From NCBI GenBank assembly GCA_031472005.1, contig PZJY01000001.1:3534001-3598000 (forward strand): a stretch of DNA of 64,000 bases, in the 5' to 3' direction. The notes beneath the pieces are model-generated. The model had not been told where the DNA came from. It saw only the letters and a list, made by a program, of their open reading frames with translations, and did no database searches. A program made the translations under genes and the position numbers. Source of the stretch: Tetracladium setigerum (Eukaryota > Ascomycota > Leotiomycetes > Helotiales). This document shows, one piece after another, positions 50,573-62,069 of the stretch (positions within the stretch are counted from its first letter, which is position 1; each line of letters begins with the position of its first letter).

Positions 50573-53266
50573 TGCGTTTGTCTTTGAATTTACTCAGTCA
50601 GGGTATTGCTGATTATGAGTCTGTCGATGTTAGAGCCTGTTGGCTTGGGGTTGGTTGTTGTGTCGTTGCGTCGATGGTTTGACAGGAGGTGTCGAGTCAA
50701 GGTCTGTTGAAGAGACCAGATCGGCTCAATATATAGTCGTTGACTGGAAAGTGAATGGTGCCCATAACTTCTCACTACAATGAAAGCCTTAGGCAAAACT
50801 GATATTAAAAAAAATTTGAGGTGAATATATACCACAAAGAAATCAGCTCAAAGTGATTAAGTGAACAAATGCATCGTGCCTTTGGATGTGTTGGTATCGT
50901 TTGGTCAGGCGCCTCCTTCAACACCTCGCTCATATTCGAGATCAGCCTGACTATCTAGACAAAAACCAAGCCGCCGATGAGATGAAGTCTCTTCTGGCAA
51001 GATGCATCTATAGTACGTGCTCTCACTTTGACCCTCTCATCCACTTGACCTGCAGCTCCATCTCAGAGATGCTTCTCAAATATGTTTCATCTCCCTATCC
51101 TCATCTTAGCCCAATATTGGGGGATACGAATCGTTGCAAAAAAAACAAAAAAAACAAGGTGATATGATGAGTTCTATTACAGCACCGATAGAGGATGACA
51201 TGGTGATTTGGTTACTGTTGTCATTCGGCAGAGTGACAGTGACAGTAGTAGTCTGAGAGAATGGCTTGCAACTTTTCGCGGAGTTTCTTTACTCCATCTT
51301 CATTGGTGAATGAAGAACGTTCTCCGCTCGTTCACAGTCATCTATTCGGTAGCTGCTTGAGATTTAGTTTTTGAGATTGGGCCTGGTTGGCTGATATTGT
51401 TGGGGAAGGGAACAGACGTACTCTCCTTCTAAGAATATTTGACCAAGGATTGCCACGCTATTTCTAGTCGCTCTTTTACTGGAAGATATCTCGAGCTGTT
51501 TGTCAGAAGGTGATGTTTGGCAAACCCGAACTGACTAGGCAAAACAGACAGAGGTGTTTGGGTGACTGTTTTGACTCCTTCGATATCCAGGGGGATTTTC
51601 ACCTATTTTACAGCGAGTTTACACTTGTTTTGCGGGAACTATAGAACACCTATCCACTTCATGACTAGAATTTGCTTCTGCAGTCACAAGGAAGAGAAAA
51701 GATATAAGTTTGCCAGAGGCGACAAGCTGGACATGTGCCTCCGTAGACTAGGCCTTTGCTAATGCGCCTGCCCGCTGTGGGATGGATGGATGGAGGCTCT
51801 GGAGGTAAAATATCATTCGTCAAGAGAGATGGACGAAGCTGTTCTTTCCACTGGAAAGAATTGCTGGAGATTGAAACGTTATACCTTTGGAACGACTCCC
51901 TCAATACGCCTGCAGCTGGTAAGGGACATGTTGGAACGACTCAACGATCATCCATACTCCGTACTTTGAGCAGAGGGTTGGTTTGGTTCCACATGAAACA
52001 AGCAACTGGGAATCTTGCCAAGATAGCTTGAAGAGGGTGTTGTGGTCAGTGCTACAAAGCATCTGTTAGCGTCTAAGTATTGGCCCAAGAGCGAGTTTTG
52101 AAGAGGTCGAGATCTGAATTCTACTTCCTCCGTACTTTGTAATGTAATAAGAGATAAAGCTGTCGTTGGCATGGCGAGCCGGGACCCGGATGGGATGAAT
52201 TGTCTACTCTTTTCTCCTGTACGGTAGTACTGTAATAATGGGATGACAAGTTGACCACAGACAACCCAATAATGCGGATTACCCTTCGTAGAGTAGCGGT
52301 GCCAAGCACATAAGCAAGGTCGACGATGATTGGCGTAGGGAACGGTTGTGCCCGTTTTTGGCGTGTTCGCCAAACGTTTCCCTGACGCCAAAAATACCTC
52401 GAAATACCTGCAATTAAAGTGTGTGGCACCTGCAGGCCCCTCTGTCCGGTCATCTTATTTGTTGTTAACAACAAGGACTCTGCGCCTCCCTCGCTAAGGA
52501 CAGGGGTAGCGAATCGTCGCATTTGCTGATTGGCTGGCGGCTATTCAACAACATTGAAAACCAGAACACCTGCCCTACGAGACTCCACTCTCCTAAACAC
52601 CCTCGACACTCGACACACCCAAAGAAGTTCTTTGCTGGTGCTGTGCCTCTGGCCATCTCCATCTCCATCCGACCATCGCCAGCATCTTGCTGCACGCTGC
52701 ATGCGGCACCCTTTTCTTTATTGCTTTGATGCCTTGCCGAGATGTTCCCCTTCCCAATGCGTGAAAGGGCCCGTACCTTTTGCCCTGGTCCGTCCAGCGA
52801 TGAAATAAAGGCCTTCTTTTAGAATGCACTGCCCACAACGTTCGAGAAACTTGGAAAGTATCAAGTCTCCTCTTCAGAAGTCATCGGAGGCATCGTCGTT
52901 GCAACTGGAAGAATACAATAAATACATCGATGCGAGAGTCTCGCGTGGTCGCTCTTTTAAAGTCTCATCAAATTCCTCACCCCAGAAGCTCGCAAGGCTC
53001 CTTCTCGAGACTTAATCTCCACTGCTGACCGCATACATGATCACCCTTGGGAACACCTCGCGCCGCCCCCAACTTGTCCATAAGCAATAATAACCCAAGC
53101 GGTATTAGAGGAACGGTGGAGCCATCTTTGAGGCTGCTGCTCGCCATCTTGTCTTTTTCTTTGCACTTCCCACGTTTTTGTTCGCCAGTCACTCGTTCAG
53201 TGTGCGCTTTCGTCACTGTTTTATTTAATTAATGGGTGGGATATAATTGTCGGATTTTCGTTCAGC
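50573..53266. other. 2.7 kb gene-free region
   Basis: Divergent upstream region of the unknown small gene and of the cell-wall protein gene. No convincing ORF, tRNA or transposon. Short ORFs around 51750-52530 appear on both strands over the same bases, as expected by chance. Confidence 0.55.
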
Positions 53267-56200
53267 ATGTTTTGGAAGGGGATTGCCGTCGGAGCTTTGC
53301 TCTTTCAGAGTGCTTTTGCTGCCTCATATCCAAGAAGTAAGTGCGATTCTCAAACGAAGTTGTTGATTTCGAGCTGGTATCTGCACGATGGGCGCGTGAG
53401 AATTTCAGGACAAAGTTTGAAGCGTTGGCGGAAAACACAGGATTGTAGAAGGGGAATTTTGCGCGGAATGCACGAGACTGGGTGGTTGGTCGATATGGGC
53501 ATCACAAGATGGGATGGGGCCACTCAGCTGTCGAGGAAAGCATTCTCAACATCGACATACACTCTCCATCACGATTTTGCGTTCTCAAGTGGCTACTTTG
53601 ATTGGTGGTATAGAAAGCTAACATAACTCCAGATGAATTAGCTCCAGACATTGTTGTTGCAAGGGCAGCTTCAACGACTGCTGCTAAGGCGGTCGAGTCT
53701 GTGGCGGTGGTAGATCCCGTCAAAGTCGAGGATACCGCCAAAGACCCCGTGAAGGTGGAAGAAGTCGTCCCGGCAAAAGTTGACGATCCGAAACCCGTAG
53801 AAACAAAGCCAGCGACGGTACCTGTCAAGGATCCAGTTGTCGAGCCTGTTGTTGTGCCTGCTACGAAAGCCGTAGATCCTCCAAAGCAGGACCCAGCTCC
53901 TATAACAACTCAACCAGCTAAGGTGGAAGAAGTCGTTCCCGCAAAGATTGACGACCCAAAGCCTGTAGAAACGAAGCCAGCGACCGTGCCTGTCAATGAG
54001 CCAGTAGTTCAACCTGTTGTGCCTACTACGAAAGCCGTAGATCCTCCAAAAGAAGACCCAGCTCCTACAACAACTCAGCCAGTTCCAGCAAAAATCGACG
54101 ATCCGAAACCCGTAGAAACAAAGCCAGCGACCGTGCCTGTCAATGAGCCAGTAGTTCAACCTGTTGTGCCTACTACGACAACCGCAGCTCCTCCAAAGGA
54201 AGACCCAACTCCTACAACAACTCAGCCAGCCAAGGGGATGATGATGTTGCCACTCCTCCTAAAACGACCACAACACCAAAGGAAGATCCCCCAAAAACCG
54301 ACAAACCTGTCTCGACGACTACACCGGCATCAGGAGGAAACGATGATGATACTCCACCAACAACAACAACAACACCGAAGACTGACAAGCCTTCAACGAC
54401 GACACAAGCAACAGGAGGCGGTGATGATACTCCTCCAACTACAACAACGCCAAAGACCGATCAACCTCAGACTACGAAGCCATCAGGGACTAGTCAAACT
54501 ACAGGAGGCGGTGATGACGATACTCCTCCAAACACAGACAAACCTCAGACTACGAAGCCCTCAGGAACTAGTCAATCTACTGGAGGCGGTAACGATACTC
54601 CTCCCAACACAGACAAACCTCAGACCACGAAGCCATCAGTGACTACTCCAATAAATGGAGGCGGCGATGACGATACGCCTCCAAACACAGACAAACCTCA
54701 GACTACGAAGCCTACTCAACCTTCGGGAGGTGGAAGTGGTGGTGGCGATACTCCTCCCAACACAGACAAACCTCAGACGACGAAGCCAACTCAAGGAACA
54801 GGAGGCGGCGATGACGATACTCCTCCGAACACAAGCAAACCTCAGACCACTCCACCTTCAGGAGGCACAGGTGGCGGTGACAATCCTCCTCCCAATACTG
54901 ACAAACCTCAGACCACTTCATCTCCAGGAGGCGGAAGTGGTGGTGGAAGGGATTGCACTCAAACTGTCTTCTCAACTTGGGGGGTAAAGCTTAACATTGG
55001 AGGCAGCGACTGTACTGCAACCACTACCATCATTATTGGGCCACAACCGACCACGGGACCAAATGACGGTGAACCAGGACCCGGAAATCCCATCACAACA
55101 ACGAAGGCCAATGACCCGCCAAATACTTGGTGGACAGTAAGTAAACAAGTTCTCTCGAGATTAAGCTTCTCAAAGCAGCGAGCTCCATCCCTTCCTCTCA
55201 CCTGTTTCGGTCGAGAAATAAGTGTTTCTTAGTCCAAGTCTTCCGAGATCTACCAGAGTTTTGATAGGGCCATGGGTTACTTTTTTGAAGGCTCTCCAAT
55301 AAACGTACTAACTCCAAGGTGTAGGGTAGCTGGAATCCGCCCGTAGGCACCCCTACCGACCCCGGCGCACCTGGAGTTACAACAAAACCCCCTGTCAATA
55401 CTCCAACCCAGCAATCCGATGAGCCCACTAAAACACCAAACCCAGGAAATGGTGGTGGCAACGACGACGACGATGATCCAGTAACCACGGTACCAAACAC
55501 ATGGACGAACACCGGGCCAGGTACTGGACCGACCAAATCGCCGGAACCAAATCCACCTGATGAGCCAGGAGTTACGTCCAGACCCCCTACAAACCAACCA
55601 GAGACAAGTCAACCTCAACAGCCGGGAAATACTCCAATACCAACACCCAGTGGCGGCAACAATGGCGGCGATGATCCTATTACTCAACCTGGAAACACTG
55701 TTTCTGGGATACCACCTACTGCAATCCCCATTACCCAAGATCCGATTACCACCCAACGTCCCCCAGGACCAATTCTCATCGGTACCCAAAGTATCACCAA
55801 AGATCCCAACTCCCACGTCGTAATTGGATCCCAAACCCTTCTCCCCGGCTCTCAGATCGACGTAGACGGCGATCATATTTCCGCCGGTCCCTCTGGAGGC
55901 ATAATCATCAACCCCGCCAAGGCAACAGTTACCACTCCAGCCAGCGTCATCGTCGTAGATGGTAAAACCATCACTGCAGGTCCTGACGGCGGATTCCCCA
56001 TTGGCAGTCAGACTCTCTCCGTAGGTGGTGCAGTCACGAATGATGGAGCTATCATCACGCTTCCTGATCCAAATGCTACCAAACCACCTTTGGCAACTCG
56101 AATTGTCCTTGGGGATGCTACGATCACCGGTACCAGTGGGCAATTCATATTGGGCAAGCAAACGCTGACACAAGGTGGAAAAATCACCTCTGAGAACGGA

Positions 56201-56529
56201 GATGTGATCTCCCTGTCACCAGACGGAAAGCAATTGATTGTCAACGCTGTCGAGCCAGCGACAACCATGAGAACTGCCACAGCCGTGCTTGTGCCAGAAG
56301 TCATCTCGAGTCTGGATATTGCCGGTCAGACACTTACTGCCGGAGGAAGAATCACCGTCGTGGTGATATCCTTTCTCTGGCGCCGTCAGGAACAGGAGTC
56401 GTGGTTATCGGAACCGTGACCGTTGGACCTGACGCGAAAAAAACCAATGCCGCCGCCGTGCCGAACGGATATGTGGTGAAGGTCCAAACCTCATTTGTTG
56501 TTATAGCTGCCGCATTACTGCTCGTCTGA
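53267..56529 (+). CDS. Thr/Pro-rich repeat cell-wall protein with signal peptide and probable GPI anchor
   Basis: Begins at 53267 with a signal peptide (FWKGIAVGALLFQSAFA) in exon 1, followed by a GTAAGT intron ending at about 53631. The first domain is tandem repeats around VPAKIDDPKPVETKPATVPV (about 53755-54235). After one missing base at 54234-54237 (GGGG) a second array follows with units GGGDDDTPPNTDKPQTTKP (about 54240-54950). Then come a short CTQTVFSTWGVKLNI segment and an intron near 55138-55325. The C-terminal third has repeated modules of the type IGSQTLxPGSxIxVDGDxI (about 55780-56400), which are common in ascomycete surface proteins. A second missing base lies at 56362-56363 (GG). 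The chain ends in a hydrophobic tail (VQTSFVVIAAALLLV) fitting a GPI signal. Likely role: wall structure or adhesion, inferred from composition. Confidence 0.85.
53755..54950 (+). repeat. two coding tandem-repeat arrays
   Basis: Array 1 (about 53755-54235) has three long imperfect copies around the DDPKPVETKPATVPV unit. Array 2 (about 54240-54950) has about eight copies around DTPPNTDKPQTTKP. Both lie within the cell-wall protein and should vary in copy number among strains. Confidence 0.85.
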
Positions 56530-57054
56530 GCAAAGAAAGAAAAGAAAAATAGATTTTGCATTCAAGATTTCATATTGGTTGCTAAGTACATAGGGGAGAA
56601 GGAGGCGGGTATGAGGGAAGGCGTTCAAGATTCCAAGCATCAGAAAGACCGCCCAGCGAATCAGCGGGCGGCACCACATTTCATATGTCCATTTCAAAGA
56701 GAAAGGCTCATGACCAATTTATACCCTCAATTGTACATACCTAGTTTTTTCGTTAAAACGTCAGAGGTCTGTAATAAAGCATTATTTTAGAAAATTGACT
56801 AGAATTCATAGATATTTCCACCCACCTGTTATTGTCCTTGAGCGAGAGCGAGAAACGAATCCAAGCCAAATGTGACGTGCCCTGCTAGACCCCTATCGCT
56901 GAAATGTGACTCGCTCGGACCAATGACACTCCTCCCACTTTCAACCTTCCTTCCTTAAAACTCCTCGTGAACACGACGCGCTCTCCCTCTCTCTCTCTTT
57001 TTCCTCTTCAGTCATCAAAAGACCTCTATCTTTTTAAAAATTAAATCTTCAATT
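56530..57054. promoter_or_regulatory. upstream region of the dehydrogenase gene
   Basis: Probably the cell-wall gene 3' UTR and the promoter of the dehydrogenase. A CT tract (about 56975-57010) lies just before the ATG, as in a typical fungal 5' UTR. Confidence 0.5.
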
Positions 57055-58506
57055 ATGTCGAAGCTAGCTACAATTGGTATTGTGTCCATTGGGGAGATGG
57101 GCATGGGTGTTGCGAAGCTTCTGATTTCTCAAGGATATCGAGTTGTGACTAATCTAGAAGGACGGAGGTGAGTCGATGACTTTATCGTTACTATCTTGTG
57201 TTGCTTGTGCTTTTATGTTATCATTTCTAGTGTATGATTCTTATGATAGTTATGAGATTGTGTATGGATTTCATGATTTCTTGCATTGAGCTGTCCTGCA
57301 TTAGGAGAATCGTACTTGTGCCAGATGCTGTTTATTTTCAAGTTTTAGAACGCTATTCATTAAATGCAACATTCTACCTTTTCATTTACATTTTTATAGT
57401 CCGCTTTTCTTAAGTTCTTAACTTAACTCCCAAATTCTTGTGATGATAAGAGGAGAGTTCCTCAAATCATGCTGTCAAAAGTCGGGGCTTCGTCTTTCAT
57501 TCACTCTCGAACCATCCTAAACCAAGAACATTCCAATCTAACTCCCAAAAACAGTCCAGCAACACACACACGTGTCAAGCAATCATCCATCGAAACCGTC
57601 CCCACAGACATCTCTCTCGTCCAAGAATCATCCTACATCCTCTCCATCGTCCCACCCATCGACGCGCTCGCAACCGCCAAACGAATCACCACAGCCCTCA
57701 AATCAAATTCAACTCCCAGAACAACACCTCTCTACTATCTCGACCTCAACGCCATATCCCCTCGCTCGGCTCGTCAAATAAACACTTTATTTACCACCGA
57801 ATCACCCTCCCTCGTAAACTTCATCGACGGTGGCATCCTCGGCGCTCCTCCATCCCTCAAAACCCCCACCTCAGACCCCTCGCTCCTAGAATCCTGGAAA
57901 AGACCTTCAATTCCACTATCTGGTCCCATAGAAGTACCATCCTCCCATCTCCTCACCACATTAAATTCCACCCACCTCACTCCCACAATCGGTTCAGCGT
58001 CCGGTCTTAAATCATGCTTCTCAACTACTACCAAGGGTTTCACGGCTCTTCTCATTCAAGCATTCACCACAGCGCAAAATCTAGGTGTGTTGGATGAGCT
58101 AAAGAGGGAGTTGGAGGTGCATAATCCGAGGTTCAGAAGTATGGAATTCGTGGCGTTACGTCTATGTCGCCGAAGGCGTGGAGGTGGGAGCCGGAGATGA
58201 GGGAGATTGAGGCGTGTCATGAGGAGGATGGGGGGTTTGTGGGGGCTGGGAATGGGTTATTTGCTAGTGTGGCTGAGATTTATAGGACTGGTAGGTCTTT
58301 TGTTCTCTTGATGAATTGGCATGGCTTGTTTGTTGTTGAGTTGTAATGATGTAATACTAACTTGAGATGAAATAGTGGCCAAGGATACTGTTCTAGGCAA
58401 GGAGACGACGGAGAATAGGAAGAGAGGAAGGACTGTGGAGGATGTGGCTACGGCTGTGAGTGAGGGGCTGAGGGAGAATAAGAGACAGAGAGAGCACCGA
58501 GACTGA
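57055..58506 (+). CDS. 6-phosphogluconate dehydrogenase-fold NAD(P)-binding protein, DUF1932-type C-terminus
   Basis: Exons: 57055-57167, 57555-58290 and 58377-58506. Exon 1 codes the Rossmann start LATIGIVSIGEMGMGVAKLL; exon 2 joins in frame as GRS-PATHTRVKQSS and continues with ILSIVPPIDALATAKR and FIDGGILGAPPS, the classical 6PGDH/beta-hydroxyacid dehydrogenase pattern (GGILG block). The last part (KSCFSTTTKGFTALLIQAFT, with the lysine at the usual place) fits a DUF1932-like domain. A homopolymer deletion near 58137-58138 must be assumed: FR continues KYGIRGVTSMSPKAWRWEPE, then exon 3 VAKDTVLGKETTENR to TGA at 58506. The first intron is 387 nt, long for this genome. Substrate is not predicted. 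The intron 2 branch site is TACTAAC. Confidence 0.85.
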
Positions 58507-58948
58507 AGTTGCTGGTCTCTAAGACTCTAATTATTGTGTAACAAATAATCGTACTGTGCGGTCGATCACGTTCTCTTTGGTGTAGAAGACCATTCGCTTC
58601 AAGCTTTCCTCGGACTTAGAATCAATCAATTCACGCATAGTGGCATAGATGTCCCCGGTTCAAAAAATGTTTATGCATAGCAGTAAGATTAGATTTGATT
58701 TGAAGTCGACGCGAATGACTGGAGCGAGTAAAAATTCCAACCAAGTAGAAAAGCCAGGCATCACAATAAACACCAGCACCTACAATTCAAAATTGCCATA
58801 AATGTTTCTCAAGGCATGATAAATGCCAAGTACCACTCGTGGAGCAGGAGTACCCAAAACCTGCCCTTGTCAACTGACAGCGTTGAGATAAACGCCAAGG
58901 CTTTCTACATTTGTATCCATCTACTCTTCAGGAGGAGCCTTTATCCAA
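58507..58948. other. short intergenic region
   Basis: Probably the convergent 3' ends of the dehydrogenase gene and the doubtful small secreted gene. No feature seen. Confidence 0.5.
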
Positions 58949-59350
58949 TCAGTCACCACTCTTCCCAAAATCTAGAACTAGACTTACGAATCTACCCCAT
59001 CCAAGTGGTGCGCAGAAACTACACCTTCCTCTGCATGGATCGCAGTCGCAACTACAAATACCCTGAACAGCCTCTTCCTCCTGGCCAGCAGCAGCAGTTC
59101 CAACGTCATCACGGGCAATCAAGTATGATTCCCCACGTTTGTAGATACGGGCAGTTTCAAACATCTTTGCAGAACGGACCGTGCGATCGGATGCTGGAGC
59201 TGGGGCAGATGTGGCAATAACTTGTTTTAATCGAATCCTGCAGTTAGGACACCAGAGATCTATGGAAGAGAGAACATACTCTCCTCGCAGGAAATGACTT
59301 ACATTCAAGGCCATTGTGATCAACAAAAGAGTGCAAGATTTGAATCTCAT
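58949..59350 (-). CDS. doubtful small secreted Cys-containing protein
   Basis: The ATG at 59350 opens a signal-peptide-like start (MRFKSCTLLLITMALN). The unspliced ORF of 134 residues goes on with a YKR (Kex2-like) site and a Cys-rich stretch (GICSCDCDPCRGRCSFC). A strong GTAAGT donor lies right after the signal-like part, with CTAACTGCAG 65 nt on; that splice would shift the frame and give only about 40 residues. Which product is made cannot be told. Without homology it is a candidate only. Confidence 0.35.
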   Translation of the reverse strand: MRFKSCTLLLITMALNVSHFLRGEYVLSSIDLWCPNCRIRLKQVIATSAPAPASDRTVRSAKMFETARIYKRGESYLIARDDVGTAAAGQEEEAVQGICSCDCDPCRGRCSFCAPLGWGRFVSLVLDFGKSGD

Positions 59351-60750
59351 GTTTGCTGTTTTCTTCGAGTGGTCTTTCTGATGTTGTCGTTTTGGTGAGA
59401 AGTGTGGAAGAGAAGAGAGGTTGTTGTCTGTGGGTGGATAATTTTGATTTTTTAACACGGCAACTCACCTATTTATACAGAAACATTGTGTCCCTCCTCC
59501 TCTTCTATAATCTTGATCGTATGATCTATTGACTTCTTCATCCTGCCGAGTTCCATCTTCCATCTCTGTTATCTCACACATTACACAACTCATGCCAAGG
59601 CTAACACTTCTGAATTGAGGCCAAGAAGATTCCTCCGCCGGACGATGTTACCAACGCCGCTGTGTAGGATCTACAATTAAGTCAACCAGAGTTGAGAGGT
59701 AGTCACCATAAAGTCATGGAGGTTATGTAGTTCGTATTTTTCTAATATATCTTGATGTTTCTATTAGCTGCTTCATTTACGAGTTGGCTTAATGTCCTGC
59801 CTCGCAACGCTTCACCGATATAAATCGAATCACAAAATGGAACTTCCTAAAACGACTTAAGATATTCAATGCGCCAATTTTTAGCTACTCCGATTGCCTG
59901 CTTGGCTACAGAGGCAGTGCCCGCATTGGTGCTGTTGAATTTGTTGAGTTGGGCACGTTGCGAGTATGTGGTGTCATTTTGATAAGTGAGAGTATAGTGC
60001 CTCTAATTGAAGACATCGGTACTTGCCATAGCGTAGTAACATCTTCGTATGGTTTTCATTCTTGCGATATTGCTACTGCATTCTTCTGCGCTCTGTGTTT
60101 TACAATAATTTCATAGCATTTTGAGTATCTCGTCCTTCTTCTCATGCCAGTCAGACCACACATACATACGCCACTCCCATCAACCGCCTCTCAACTGTGC
60201 CACGGTCAGTCGTACAGCACCGACAGTATCAATGCTATCTTTAATGTATAAGAGTCTTGGTAATGGTAAGTAAAAGATGAAAAGGGCAGGAAACAAGACT
60301 GGGGGAATTATCCGGCGGCGCAGAAACGGGTCGGGACGGGGCGGAAGATATATTCTCTAACATTGCAGTAGCCACTAGCAAGTGACTTATACTTATTCGC
60401 TTGACCTTGGCGAGATTCCCTATTTCCACGTTAAGTCATGCTGACGAAGATCTCGGACTACGAGTTAATTCCCTGTCTGTGTTTACTTTCTCACGAAAGT
60501 ATAGGTATCTCAGTAAAATCAACTCCCCCAATCCAATTTAAATAACAATATCAGTATTTTAAATCAGTGACGATATCAAACTACAGTAGGTCTGTCAAGT
60601 CAATCCAGTCTTCTTCTTTTCATTGCTGATAATATACAGAATTCCCCACACCTCAGAAGACGAGGAAACACTTACTTTTTCTCCGCAAAAGACGTTTCCA
60701 CCTCAAAATTCCTGGAGATACGTTCCAAATTCTGGCAAAACAATCCCTGG
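59351..60750. other. intergenic region
   Basis: About 1.4 kb with no supported gene. It should hold the promoter of the HxxHC protein (plus) and of the doubtful secreted gene (minus). The DNA near 60500-60600 is AT-rich. Confidence 0.55.
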
Positions 60751-61359
60751 ATGACCCCCAAAGACGTTCTCCTTCTCATCTTAGGGATCGCAGGCCTTCT
60801 CGCACTCCTTCACCATCCCACCACAAACCCAACCAGCGTCACCGCATTCACTTCCATAACCACAATACCACCCCTCTCAAAACACAGCTGTAACTGTGGC
60901 CTAGCTATTTCCCACGCCCTCTCTCTTAACTGCACCTTCGACGTCCTCGCCTCAGCCTGGCTCCCACCACACTGCATCGACTCCACCCTCTCTTTATCCT
61001 TCCTCGACACCGTCTCCCGCCTCCCTAACATCTCAAACTTCTACCTAGACTACAACTTTACCACCCCATCTCCACTACTGCAATATCTCTCGGGCTGAAG
61101 ATCCAAAATTCGTGTATTATGCAAGTGGCAAGTGGCATCTCGTTCATTGTTTGTTTTATTGGAAGAAAGTTGTGAGGGCGAGGGAGAATGGGTGGTGTTA
61201 GAGGGGAGATATGATAATATTGATCATGTGGACCATTGTGTGCATGAGTTGATGGAGGAGGGAAGTTGGCGCTGGAAGGCGATTGCTAGGCCGGCTTTGA
61301 ATTCGGATTTGGAAGAGGCAGCGGTGATGAGGCCGAGGATTGTGAGAGCTGAGCACTGA
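60751..61359 (+). CDS. membrane protein with two HxxHC motifs (UstYa/DUF3328-like)
   Basis: Begins MTPKDVLLLILGIAGLLALL, one N-terminal transmembrane helix, then a Cys-rich lumenal domain: CNCGLAISHALSLNC, the block CTFDVLASAWLPPHCIDSTL, then YYASGKWHLVHCLFYWKK and IDHVDHCVHEL. The two HxxHC motifs (HLVHC, HVDHC) are the hallmark of the UstYa-type family, whose best studied members perform oxidative cyclisation of ribosomal peptide toxins; the C-terminal W-L-P-x-x-C block fits a broader related fungal family. Two G-run deletions break the frame, at 61092-61094 (GGG) and at 61190-61192 (GGG); with one base each, YLSG runs into AEDPKFVYYASG and EN-G into VVLEGRYDN. The stop is at 61359. It stands alone, without a visible precursor-peptide gene, so function is open. 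Confidence 0.75.
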
Positions 61360-61954
61360 GTATAGAGAGGGAGTGGTGGGGATTGACGACGGGTGAACTG
61401 ACACTGGGGTAAATTTTAAAGAAATTACCTATTTGTAAATTCCAATGTATCCTCACAACTCGCTCCTTCAAGGTTGCTCACTTGCCAATTCCTTTCTATT
61501 GTACACTCCCAACTATCACCTCACATATGTACACGCTTTTTGTAAACCGTACGCCAACCCCTATGTATGTTCATTCCAACCAGAAACAACCGCATCTTCC
61601 AATGTTCTGAGCAACAATTCAAGTCTTCATCTAAATAATCAGCAAAAGTTTCTTAACCAAAGGTCTAAACAAAATAACCAAGAGTAGATAGAATGACTCA
61701 CCTAATCGAAAATCCCAATAGCAAATAGTGCAGCTTTGCCCGTCGCAGACGAATACTATATCCAAATCGACGTTTGACTCGTCCAAGTAAACAAATACAT
61801 ACCTCAGTGATCGACCGTCATTTTCTCCAAACAAACGAACCAATCACAAAATCCCAAACCACAAACACCCCCACAAATTCAATTTTTTCCACTTCCCACC
61901 CCACCTACGTTTCCAATGGAAATATAATATTACATAGGCGGAGTTTGAATCCAA
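61360..61954. other. intergenic region upstream of the tRNA
   Basis: About 600 bases of AT-rich DNA between the HxxHC gene and the tRNA. No gene is supported. Confidence 0.55.
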
Positions 61955-62051
61955 GGACGGATGGCCGAGTTGGTTATGGCGCCAGCTTAAGGTTTAATTA
62001 CCCTAAACTTGCTGGTTCGAAAGAGCATGGGTTCGAGTCCCATTCCGTTCA
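61955..62051 (+). tRNA. tRNA-Leu(AAG) with a 17-nt intron
   Basis: The acceptor stem is GGACGGA pairing with TCCGTTC (one G-T wobble), then T8 and a D arm GGCCGAGTTGG. The anticodon stem CCAGC/GCTGG is perfect; the loop has TT then anticodon AAG at 61989-61991 and G37, followed by an intron at about 61993-62009. An 11-base variable arm makes it class II, as expected for Leu. The T loop is GTTCGAG. The discriminator base is A (62051), with no encoded CCA. A pol III terminator (T6) follows at about 62064. Confidence 0.93.
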
Positions 62052-62063
62052 TTCGAAAAATGA

Positions 62064-62069
62064 TTTTTT
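62064..62069 (+). terminator. RNA polymerase III T-run terminator
   Basis: Six T residues 13 bases downstream of the tRNA 3' end, with a second T6 a few bases later. This is the normal pol III stop signal. Confidence 0.8.

Noticed and set aside
50573..53266. Degenerate transposon in the gene-free stretch
   Set aside because: I found no terminal repeats, no transposase or reverse transcriptase motif and no strong AT shift of the type left by RIP.
53755..54235. Repeat protein as a ribosomal-peptide precursor for the nearby UstYa-like gene
   Set aside because: Precursors of that kind have a signal peptide plus short repeats separated by dibasic Kex2 sites. These repeats contain no KR or KK sites, the chain is over 1,000 residues, and it ends in a GPI-like tail, so a wall protein fits better.
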